Positions 24,880-34,258 of a stretch of DNA of 64,000 nucleotides are shown in pieces. The notes beneath the pieces are model-generated. The model saw only the letters and a list, made by a program, of their open reading frames with translations. It was not told the DNA's origin and made no database searches. The stretch's first letter is position 1, and each line of letters starts with the position of its first letter. This DNA is from Lepisosteus oculatus (Eukaryota; Chordata; Actinopteri; Semionotiformes; Lepisosteidae), in assembly GCF_040954835.1 (NCBI RefSeq), contig NC_090706.1, positions 29,459,148 through 29,523,147 of the forward strand. The letters run 5' to 3'. The translations under genes were made by a program, and so were the position numbers.

Positions 24880-25420
24880 TAACATTCTAGAGTCCTACTA
24901 AAAACCCGGGAAAGCTCATTTTTGGCGACGCGCAGCCCGGTTCCCACGGGTCGCGCCTCAGCTCCGGGCGCCCCCTGGTGGAAGCGAGCGGTACTGCAGC
25001 CGCCCGAAAGCTCGGCGCCGCGAGGCGCGAAACGCGAGACTGGGGGGGGGCTCCGCGGGCAGCCCTGGCCCAGACCGAGCTCGTGCCCAGAGCCCTGCTG
25101 CACGTGTCCTCCAAACCACCCCGCTTCCCCCCCCCGACCACGCGCTCGCCCCCGGGATTCCCCGCCGAGACCCGGAGAGGCTTCTCAGCGCTCTCGTGAC
25201 TTTTAAAAGCAAAGTGGGCCGGACCCCCGCCGCGCCCCCCCCCCGCTCCGGAGGGACCAGCAGGGAGGGGGCCGGGGGTCGTGAAGACCCACGCAGGAGC
25301 GGCTGTGGGGTTGAACTCGTGTCAGGAAGGGGTCGGCGAGGGAGAAGGGTGGGAACAGGGAGGAAGGAGCTTCAGACGCACACTGGCGGCTCCCCAGCGC
25401 CTCTCACTGGGCGACGGCTC
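24880..25420 (-). promoter_or_regulatory. CpG-rich block, candidate fam53c promoter
   Basis: Dense CpG and GC boxes between slbp2 and the LINE remnant, on the 5' side of fam53c. The position suits a fam53c first exon, but no first-exon donor could be fixed. The block at 22.9-23.3 kb is an alternative. Confidence 0.3.
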
Positions 25421-25425
25421 AGACG

Positions 25426-25513
25426 GACAGTGGACAGTGGACAGTGGACAGTGGACAGTGGACAGTGGACAGTGGACAGTGGACAGTGGACAGTGGACAG
25501 TGGACAGTGGACG
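25426..25513. repeat. 7-bp tandem repeat (CAGTGGA), about 12 copies
   Basis: Perfect CAGTGGA heptamers, with a short echo at 25639-25652. They lie in the 3' flank of slbp2. Confidence 0.95.
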
Positions 25514-25762
25514 TCAACCCCCGAGCCGGAGGAGGTGGGGGTGGGGGTCTGTGCGCGTGTGCAGGTGCTCTGTGTGTGTGTGTGGGTGTGTGTGTGGGTG
25601 TGTTCCTAAACAAACGGTGTTCTATGGGGGGGCCCGAGGACAGTGGACAGTGGCTCAGCGCGCGCGCGGTGAGAGGGTGACGACAGCAGCGGGGTGCGCG
25701 AGGACGGTGCTCTCGGGGGGAGCTCGAGACTCCTGGGACTGGGGGGGGGGTCCGTGGGGCGA

Positions 25763-25763
<1 letters not shown>

Positions 25764-25817
<54 letters not shown>

Positions 25818-25818
25818 T
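25764..25818. repeat. 7-bp tandem repeat overlapping the slbp2 stop codon
   Basis: On the minus strand this is TGACCGC repeated 7-8 times, starting with the slbp2 TGA stop at 25816-25814. Every unit carries a TGA. Confidence 0.95.
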
Positions 25819-28800
25819 GCGGCGGCGGCTGGCAGCGCTCCGTCTCCATGAGCCAGTGCAGCCAGTCCAGCAGCTCGTGGTCGGCGGACAGCGGGGCGCA
25901 GGGGGGGCCGCCCGGGCCGGGCTCCAGGACCTGGGGACAGGGGCACGCCTCAGGAGGGGGCCGCGGGCAGGAGGGGGGGCGGCCGGGGGCGGGGGGCGGG
26001 GGGCGGGCGTACCTGAGGAGACCAGCTGTGGCAAGCGGGCAGGGGGGGCGGCGGCGGCCCCCCGGAGTCTCCCCTGGGCGGCGGCCCCGGCCATCCCGGT
26101 CTGGAACGCAGAGCCCAGTCAGCACAGCCAGCCCGGACTCGAACCTGCAGGACACGGGCCCCTCCCAGGGATCTCGGGGTGCGCTGCGTACCCCACACAC
26201 TCCCAGGGACAGGTGGACAGCAGTGATTCCTGTGTGTCTCACCCCTTCCCCTCCCTCAGGGCGTCCCCCCCCATCTCTCTCTGTCCCTCCAGTGCTCACT
26301 GCAGATCCTCGGGGTCCCCCTCCCTGTCCCCCAGTGCTCACGGCTCATCCTTGGGGTCCCCCCTCCCTGTCCCCCAGTGCTCATGGCTCATCCTTGGGGT
26401 CCCCCTCCCTGTCCCTCACTCCTCACTGCAGATCCTCGGGGTCCCCCTCCCTGTCCCCCAGTGCTCACGGCTCTTCCTTGGGGTCCCCCCTCCCTGTCCC
26501 CCCAGTGCTCACGGCTCATCCTCGGGGTCCCCCTCCCTGTCCCCCAGTGCTCACTGCTGATCCTTGGGGTCCCCCTCCCTGTCCCCCAGTGCTCACGGCT
26601 CATCCTTGGGGTCCCCCCTCCCTGTCCCCCCAGTGCTCACGGCTCATCCTCGGGGTCCCCCTCCCTGTCCCCCAGTGCTCATGGCTCATCCTCGGGGTCC
26701 CCCTCCCTGTCCCCCAGTGCTCACTGCAGATCCTCGGGGTCCCCCTCCCTGTCCCTCAGTCTTCACTGCAGATCCTTGGGGTCCCCCTCCCTGTCCCCAA
26801 GTGCTCACGGCTCATCCTTGGGGTCCCCCCTCCCTGTCCCCCCAGTACTCATGGCTCATCCTTGGGGTCCCCCTCCCTGTCCCCCAGTGCTCACGGCTCA
26901 TCCTCGGGGTCCCCCTCCCTGTCCCTAAGTCCTCACTGCAGATCCTCGGGGTCCCCCTCCCTGTCCCTAAGTCCTCACTGCAGATCCTCGGGGTCCCCCT
27001 CCCTGTCCCCCAGTCCTCACTGCTGATCCTCGGGGTCCCCCTCCCTGCCCCCCAGTACTCACGGCTCATCCTCGGGGTCCCCCTCTCGCTCCTGGGGCTC
27101 CGGGGTGTCTGCAGGGGGGTCCCAGGCGTGCAGCGCTCGCCTCCACAGCCTCACCTGCATGTCCCAGGAGCGCCGGCTGTACTTCCTGAACTTGTTGGGG
27201 GTACGGGGGTGCAGCCCCGGGATCCGCTGCCTCCTGGGAGAGTACAGGGAGGCTCGCTGCTGTCGGGGTACTGAGGTGTGGGGGTGGCAGGAGGAATGGT
27301 GCAGAGGGGTTTCGGGGCACTCTTACTTGGGCACCTCCCGCAGGTAGTTCTGGGTGTGGGGGTGTCAGGGTGTGGGGGTGCTCTTACTTGGAGCAGGTAG
27401 TTCTGGGTGTGGGGGTGTCAGGGTGTGGGGGTGCTCTTACTTGGAGCGGGTAGTTCTGGGTGTGGGGGTGTCAGGGTGTGGGGGTGCTCTTACTTGGAGC
27501 AGGTAGTTCTGGGTGTGGGGGTGCTCTTACTTGGAGCAGGTAGTTCTGGGTGTGGGGGTGTCAGGGTGTGGGGGTGCTCTTACTTGGAGCAGGTAGTTCT
27601 GGGTGTGGGGGTGTCAGGGTGTGGGGGTGCTCTTACTTGGAGCGGGTAGTTCTGGGTGTGGGGGTGTCAGGGTGTGGGGGTGCTCTTACTTGGAGCAGGT
27701 AGTTCTGGGTGTGGGGGTGCTCTTACTTGGAGCGGGTAGTTCTGGGTGTGGGGGTGTCAGGGTGTGGGGGTGCTCTTACTTGGAGCGGGTAGTTCTGGGT
27801 GTGGGGGTGTCAGGGTGTGGGGGTGCTCTTACTTGGAGCAGGTAGTTCTGGGTGTGGGGGTGCTCTTACTTGGAGCAGGTAGTTCTGGGTGTCAGGGTGC
27901 TCTTACTTGGAGCAGGTAGTTCTGGGTGTGGGGGTGTCAGGGTGTGGGGGTGCTCTTACTTGGAGCAGGTAGTTCTGGGTGTGGGGGTGTCAGGGTGTGG
28001 GGGTGCTCTTACTTGGAGCAGGTAGTTCTGGGTGTGGGGGTGCTCTTACTTGGAGCGGGTAGTTCTGGGTGTGGGGGTGTCGGGGTGTGGGGGTGCTCTT
28101 ACTTGGGGACCTCCTGCAGGTAGTTCTGGGTGTGGGGGTGTCTGGATGTGGGGGTGCTCTTACTTGGAGCAGGTAGTTCTGGGTGTGGGGGTGTCTGGAT
28201 GTGGGGGTGCTCTTACTTGGAGCAGGTAGTTCTGGGTGTGGGGGTGTCAGGGTGTGGGGGTGCTCTTACTTGGAGCGGGTAGTTCTGGGTGTGGGGGTGT
28301 CAGGGTGTGGGGGCGCTCTTACTTGGAGCAGGTAGTTCTGGGTGTGGGGGTGTCAGGGTGTGGGGGCGCTCTTACTTGGAGCAGGTAGTTCTGGGTGTGG
28401 GGGTGTCAGGGTGTGGGGGTGCTCTTACTTGGAGCGGGTAGTTCTGGGTGGGGGGGTGTCAGGGTGTGGGGGTGCTCTTACTTGGAGCGGGTAGTTCTGG
28501 GTGTGGGGGTGTCGGGGTGTGGGGGTGCTCTTACTTGGAGCGGGTAGTTCTGGGTGTGGGGGTGTCGGGGTGTGGGGGTGCTCTTACTTGGAGCGGGTAG
28601 TTCTGGGTGTGGGGGTGTCAGGGTGTGGGGGCGCTCTTACTTGGAGCAGGTAGTTCTGGGTGTGGGGGTGTCAGGGTGTGGGGGTGCTCTTACTTGGAGC
28701 AGGTAGTTCTGGGTGTGGGGGTGCTCTTACTTGGAGCAGGTAGTCCTGGGTGTGGGGGTGTCGGGGTGTGGGGGTGCTCTTACTTGGAGCGGGTAGTTCT

Positions 28801-29753
28801 GGGTGTGGGGGTGTCGGGGTGTGGGGGTGCTCTTACTTGGAGCGGGTAGTTCTGGGTGTGGGGGTGTCAGGGTGTGGGGGCGCTCTTACTTGGAGCAGGT
28901 AGTTCTGGGTGTGGGGGTGCTCTTACTTGGAGCAGGTAGTTCTGGGTGTGGGGGTGTCAGGGTGTGGGGGTGCTCTTACTTGGAGCAGGTAGTTCTGGGT
29001 GTGGGGGTGTCAGGGTGTGGGGGTGCTCTTACTTGGAGCAGGTAGTTCTGGGTGTGGGGGTGTCAGGGTGTGGGGGTGCTCTTACTTGGAGCAGGTAGTT
29101 CTGGGTGTGGGGGTGTCAGGGTGTGGGGGTGCTCTTACTTGGAGCAGGTAGTTCTGGGTGTGGGGGTGCTCTTACTTGGAGCAGGTAGTCCTGGGTGTGG
29201 GGGTGTCAGGGTGTGGGGGTGCTCTTACTTGGAGCGGGTAGTTCTGGGTGTGGGGGTGTCGGGGTGTGGGGGTGCTCTTACTTGGAGCAGGTAGTCCTGG
29301 GTGTGGGGGTGTCGGGGTGTGGGGGTGCTCTTACTTGGGGACCTCCCGCAGGTAGTTCTGGTAGCCGCTGGTGTTCTTGCCGTACTGGATCTGCTTCTGC
29401 CGGCGCTTCAGAACCGCCTCGTTGGTCTCACAGCGGGACGGGTCCAGGGCCCGGGAGCAGGGGGCGCCGTCGGGCTGGGGGCTGCGGAGAGGACGGGGAG
29501 GCCGAGGGGGGGGGCCCCCGCACGGTGTCAGGGCAGACGAGAGGGGAGCAGGAGAGCCAGCTGGACGTGCAGAGCGGACCCCTCCTCCTCCTCACCTCCC
29601 AGCCCGGTCCAGGTCCTCAGTCCCCACGGCGACGCTGGCAGTGGACAGCCTCAGGATACAGCGCTCCAGAATGGACGCTCTGCGGGGACGGAGACAGCAG
29701 GTTGTGACCCGGGCGGGACATCCCGCTGGGGGGCTCTGCTCAGCTCCTGGCCT

Positions 29754-29785
<32 letters not shown>

Positions 29786-31411
29786 ACACACACCAGGGCA
29801 CCCCAACAGCTGCGCTGCTCTCAGACTGAGAAGACCCCACTGCTCAGGTGCTAACAGGTCACTTCAACTCCAGGGACTCCAGGGGGCGCTGTGTTCAGCT
29901 GGGAGCGCCCCCTCTCTGCAGGGCGCCTCGTTTCCCCCGCCTCGCACCCCGCACGAACCTACACATCCTCCGCCCCGATCGCACCCCCGACTGCCAACGC
30001 CACGCCTCAGGACAGGGGTAGCCCCAAGTCCAGACCGGCACGGGCGCCCCCTGCTGGCGAGACGGCATACCTGTGAGGTTTGTGGGGGACGCCCCCCTGG
30101 TCAGACTCTCCGGTCATCCTGCACTGGGGCTGCGCCGCCTCCGAGGAGCTGCTACAGGGAGCAACAGAGAATGAGGGACCTCAGTAGTGCCCCACGCCCC
30201 CCCTTTTCTCACACAGCAGGCAGAGGGCTAGGCAGAGCCACACAGACACTCGAGGACACCCCAAGCGCCTGTCCGCAGCTGCCTCGGAGAAAAACACTCC
30301 GAGCTGGGAGAGGCTGCTTGTGAGACCGGGAGAGATGTAGGGTTGACACATCGTGGTCACTGGGGTCATCTGCCGGACACTGAGGAAGCGAGGAAACAGG
30401 CCAGCAGAGAGAGGACGCAGGGTCAACAGCGCAGGATCTAAACCAAGTCGAACCCTGTCGAAACTGCGTCACACTCCAGCAAGACCTCAATGAGAGCTGA
30501 GGACGGTTCTGGTCACCAGGTTATTTCAGCGCCACACTCTCGAAGACAAGATGCTCCGGAGACGAGTAACGACTTCCTTTCACAGGCTCGGAGGCCTGTC
30601 CTGCAGCGACTGGGTCCAGCGACAGATTCCGTAGTCTTAAACAGAAGACCGCAGACCTGAATCAAGCACCCCCAAATCCTGAAAGACTCCGACAGTCAAC
30701 CAGGGGGACTTCAGAACCAGAGAAGCAAACCAGAGAACACCAGTGGAAGCTACAGGGAAGAGCATGTAGCACTGAGAAGTGGAGGCACTTTACACAGAGG
30801 GTGGTGGGAGTGTGGAACAAGCTGATACCCTGGATTCTTACAAGCTTATTTAGCTTTTGGCCTCTAATAAGCTTTTGGAGTTAGATCTTCCTCCTGAGCC
30901 CGAGTCTGTGCAGAGAAGTGCCCAGGAGTGGGTCAGCGCCCCTCACCTCACCAGCCTGTTGTACACGGAGCTGCAGCCCGGGAGCAGCCAGGGCTCTGGC
31001 ATGCAGGTCTGGGGCAGCGGGTCCCAACAGGCCAGGTCCAGGTCTAGGGCACCGGGCCAGGCCGGTACCGGCCACAGCCTGCAGGAGGAAGCGCAGGGGA
31101 GACAGTTAGACGGCAGTGCCTTGCCGACACAGGGACCGGCGGAACGGGCGGAGACAACGCCACCTCTCCCCCGGGCACTTCCGGGGGGAGGGCTCGCGGG
31201 CCGTGACGCAGACGGAGCGGGCGCGCGCTGTCCCGAGAACACGCCCCGGGACAGACCGCAGCTCGTCCGCGCGCCGGCCCGCCCGCCCGCGCCTCCAGAA
31301 ACCGGATCGGGAATCAACTCGTCACTCGGCGCAAGAAACGCGTGCACACGCAAGCGCTCCAGACCTGTGGTCCGGCGGGCTTGGCGAAGCGGGGTGAAAG
31401 CTGCTGGTCAT
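25814..31411 (-). CDS. slbp2: SLBP2, oocyte-type histone stem-loop-binding protein, 288 aa
   Basis: Coding exons: 31411-31365, 31078-30947, 30151-30071, 29679-29596, 29481-29335, 27233-27063, 26100-26013 and 25930-25814. All phases agree. The RNA-binding domain (about residues 133-204) shows [19 protein letters not shown], then [19 protein letters not shown] and [16 protein letters not shown] Thr175 is the conserved phospho-threonine position, and YGKNTSGY is typical of SLBP2 rather than SLBP1 (YGKNTIAY). The family binds the 3' stem-loop of replication histone mRNAs; Xenopus SLBP2 stores and represses them in oocytes. The SLBP1 degron (SFTTPE-like) and translation-activation motif are absent, which fits SLBP2. 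The first donor (GTCTGG) is weak, so the 16-residue first exon is the least certain part. A proline-rich tail ends in [15 protein letters not shown]. Confidence 0.9.
26293..27063 (-). repeat. 42/43-bp array built from the slbp2 exon 6 donor junction
   Basis: About 18 units fill most of slbp2 intron 6. On the minus strand many units contain GAGGATGAGCCGTGAG, identical to the end of exon 6 plus its 5' splice site (exon ends at 27063). Others carry a diverged GGATCTGCAGTGAG variant. Confidence 0.93.
27327..29335 (-). repeat. 53/37-bp array built from the slbp2 exon 5 donor junction
   Basis: About 40 copies fill essentially all of slbp2 intron 5. The minus-strand unit contains CCAGAACTACCTGC, then TCCAAGTAAGAGC. 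This matches the end of exon 5 and its GTAAGAG donor (exon ends 29335), with 8 nt missing between. Copies at about 27327 and 28101 retain the missing exon bases almost perfectly. Confidence 0.94.
29755..29783. repeat. CA microsatellite
   Basis: About 14 perfect CA dinucleotides in slbp2 intron 3. Confidence 0.95.
30540..30860 (+). mobile_element. Dispersed repeat (GGTGGTGGGAGTGTGGAACA family)
   Basis: Plus-strand copy within slbp2 intron 2. It shares the CACAGAGGGTGGTGGGAGTG block with 58190-58210 and a related form at 39110-39140. Boundaries are approximate. Confidence 0.5.
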
Positions 31412-31429
31412 GCTGTTCGGGGCTATAGT

Positions 31430-31490
31430 AACAGCCAAACTGATCTGCCGCCGCCTGGGGGCTTAAATACCCGCCAGGTGACCGGGGGCG
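31430..31490 (-). promoter_or_regulatory. slbp2: slbp2 core promoter: TATA-like box and E-box
   Basis: On the minus strand TATTTAAG lies at 31469-31462, about 50 bp upstream of the ATG. A CACCTG E-box lies at 31480-31475. This places transcription start near 31435, giving a very short leader. E-boxes bound by FIGLA are typical of oocyte genes; use of this one is inference. Confidence 0.45.
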
Positions 31491-31559
31491 GGGCTCCGCG
31501 CGGGTGGACACAGGAAGCAGGGCTGGACTTCCGCTTTGGCGACACTCAGTCCAACCAAT

Positions 31560-33480
31560 AAAAACTGAGAGTCTGAGCTCGAATTTGTGCGGGTTGTTTT
31601 ATTAACAAGAGCCGCTAGGAAAATGAAGAGTTTCTTTAATAGTGTTTTATAATTAGCATATTTATACGAAGCAAGAGGAGATATGTCACTGAACTGTATC
31701 AGAAATTAAATAAGATGTAAGGAATGTTTCATTTAGCCGGGTGAGTTTAGTAAACGTGTTGACAAAGTCCGGTTTTTGGCTTTCACGGAAGCACAGTTGG
31801 TTTATATCGGGGTTTATAAGTATATCAACATATCTTCTATTAGTTAACCTTCTCCGGGGCAGTTTAAATCAAATTTAATCTGGCTTTGTGGTTAAGAGCT
31901 CGGCTCATAGAGCAGACTCACGCAAAAAAAAAATGCCGTCACTTTTCATCAGGCTCCAGCTGACGTTAGAGTTTTCGGAGAGAATTAAAGTTTTGAGATC
32001 GCCATTTACAGATTGCTGATCATTTTTATTTGAAAGATGTCTTATCTGCAGACAGAGTATACTCTACACTGACTACCTTAAGCCCATGCACTGTTTGTAC
32101 TGCTCGTACATATAGCATGTCAATATTGAGCACTGGCCATGTAGCTTCTGTTCCCTGTAGCTATGTACTCTGATCAAAGCTTTTTTTTCCAGTGGGATTT
32201 CCTGATGTAGTAGGTGCTCTGGACTATCCTCATTACACCCCCCCCACAGGGCCAAACAAGGCTGCTTTTATTAGAAGAAAAACAATTCACAGTGTTGATG
32301 TACAAGTAAAAAAAATAAAATTCCAGACTCAGAAATATAAATATATTGATCACAAAAAGACAATCCTGTCAGTCAGTTCCATTGAAAGACATCTCTAAAC
32401 GTGTGACTGCAGTGGGTGTTAGCTAGTCTTAGGAGCTCATCATGCAGTTTCCTGAGTATCAGGTGATCTGTGATGCATGATGTACATGACTCTCACATTT
32501 TCAGACGGTCCACGCTGTAGCTATAAATCTGAGCAAAGGTATTGAACACACACAACCATTGATCTTAAGTACAGTTTGTTGTGAAGCAATTTGTTTCATT
32601 AATCTACATTTCAGCACCACCTTACTGACCCAAATCGACCCTGATCCGGGTCCGAGAGACCAGGCCCACTTCAATGAGGCTGTTGCAAGGCCAGTAGCCC
32701 AGGCTGAGGTGCCCCTGGAGCTCCTGCAGTCAGAGCTCATGGTGTTGCTGGGGTGGGGGATCCCCAGACGGGGCGTGTGACATCACTGCTGCAGGTGCTG
32801 TGCTGCTCAACACTGCCCCCCAGGGGAGGGAGACAGTCCCTCCCCTACCCCCCCGTACCCCGATGGTCAACAGGGCGGCAGAGCTGGGAGACACATCACA
32901 GCTCAACAACATTCTAGTGAAAACAAAGGTTTTTAAGATATATTTTTTTCTCATTCCATTTAGGTTGTTTTTTCCCCACCCCCAATTATAATTGGGTCGC
33001 ATTTTTATCTTAAGACTTTCTGCAACTTGGGGGGGAAACAGACTCAACTGTAAGCCCCCCCCCGAAGATGTTGGAAAAGACAGTGTCGCAGAAAAGGAAT
33101 CCATTCTTTGTTGTGCTGATGACGGTTCCTCCTCGTCCAGTCCTACTCTGCACACACCTCCTCTCTTGGCTAAAATCACGCAACAGGTTCACTGCAGTTC
33201 ACGCTGCAGTTTTCAGGACCGCTGTGGGTGATACCCTTGCATTTTGTCCTGACCTGCTGTTAAAAGTTTGAACCCACTTATCGAGTTAATTCAATAAAAA
33301 TCACCCTTTGGTTGGAAACCACCCGTGGATCTGTCTCTGATTCATTGTTATTCCTACAGATAACAACGCGTGGGAGTCTGCAAAACACGAATTACATTTA
33401 GGCAGCATTTTTCTTGAAGGAGCTCTCTTTAAACTGACTCTTTATGTCGTTAAACGTACAGATATTCCGCGTGTTTTAAC
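31560..33480. other. slbp2-cdc25c intergenic region, unassigned
   Basis: AT-richer single-copy sequence with a small GC-rich patch at 32640-32880. No exon with both splice sites and a known domain was found. Confidence 0.4.
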
Positions 33481-33549
33481 TACATAACACAAAAACCACG
33501 AACAAACATCACGGGCCGTATGATACTTCTCCAGCGTGGTTGAGCTTTC

Positions 33550-33745
33550 CGGCCAATAGCCTTCAGCGCCGTAGCTCTCCAGCCCCTCCTTCCTCGGGGC
33601 ACGCTTTGATGGACAGCAGAATGGACCAGTAGACCTGCAGCGTCCGGAAACGCTGTCGTGAGCGTGCTTTGACTCACGTTTCGCGGACGTCGTGCTGCGG
33701 AGCGTGATCCGTGATTGGCGGATCGCAGCGCGTGAAATTTAAAAT
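33550..33745 (+). promoter_or_regulatory. cdc25c: Candidate cdc25c promoter elements
   Basis: A CCAAT box at 33553-33557, an E2F-like TTTCGCGG at 33679-33686, an inverted CCAAT (ATTGG) at 33714-33718, GGCGG at 33717-33721 and TTTAAA at 33738-33743 cluster upstream of the cdc25c leader. Mammalian CDC25C is controlled by NF-Y sites plus a CDE/CHR pair. Here the GGCGG to TTTAAA spacing is larger than the usual CDE/CHR distance, so only the general resemblance is claimed. Confidence 0.4.
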
Positions 33746-34258
33746 CCTGTGTTGGGGAGTTTGGGGGAATGTAATGGAGGGTTTTACAGGAAAGGAGGGA
33801 TTGTTACGGAATCGCAAGCTTAAGATTAGTAGATAAGAAAATATAAATTTTCCATCAAGTATTAAGATGCATTTAAACATAATTTCGTTCATTTGTTAGC
33901 ACGATGTCTGAAATGCACCGGGTTTTTTTTGCTATCAAGAGGAAAGGGGCAGCACTGAAGACCTATGTGTTGTAACTACAGCACCACTTTCTGCTCTGTA
34001 TTAGCGTTCGCCTGGAGTTTTATTCCAACCGAGAGACGCAATCCGAGCGCAGGGCGCCGTGTGTCCTTATTCTTTCGCAGTCGGCGTGAGAGGGAGCGGG
34101 CGAGGGTCGCAGGCAGGCGCGAGACGCCCGGTTCCGGCTGCCGACGGTTCGAGAATCGCCTGCGCCGCGAGCAACGCAGCAGGAAAGCGGTCTCGGGGAA
34201 ACACGCGCAGGAGAGGGACCCGAGCCCCGGCCGCAGCGCAGGGCGCCGCCGAGTCAGG

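Noticed and set aside
25281-27026. Plus-strand frame of about 580 codons
   Set aside because: It crosses the CAGTGGA heptamers and the 42/43-bp intronic array and runs antisense to slbp2 exons. The Ser/Pro/Leu composition is set by the repeat.
27327-29335. CRISPR-like regular repeats
   Set aside because: Units are contiguous or carry repeated, not unique, spacers, and lie inside a eukaryotic intron. This is a minisatellite.
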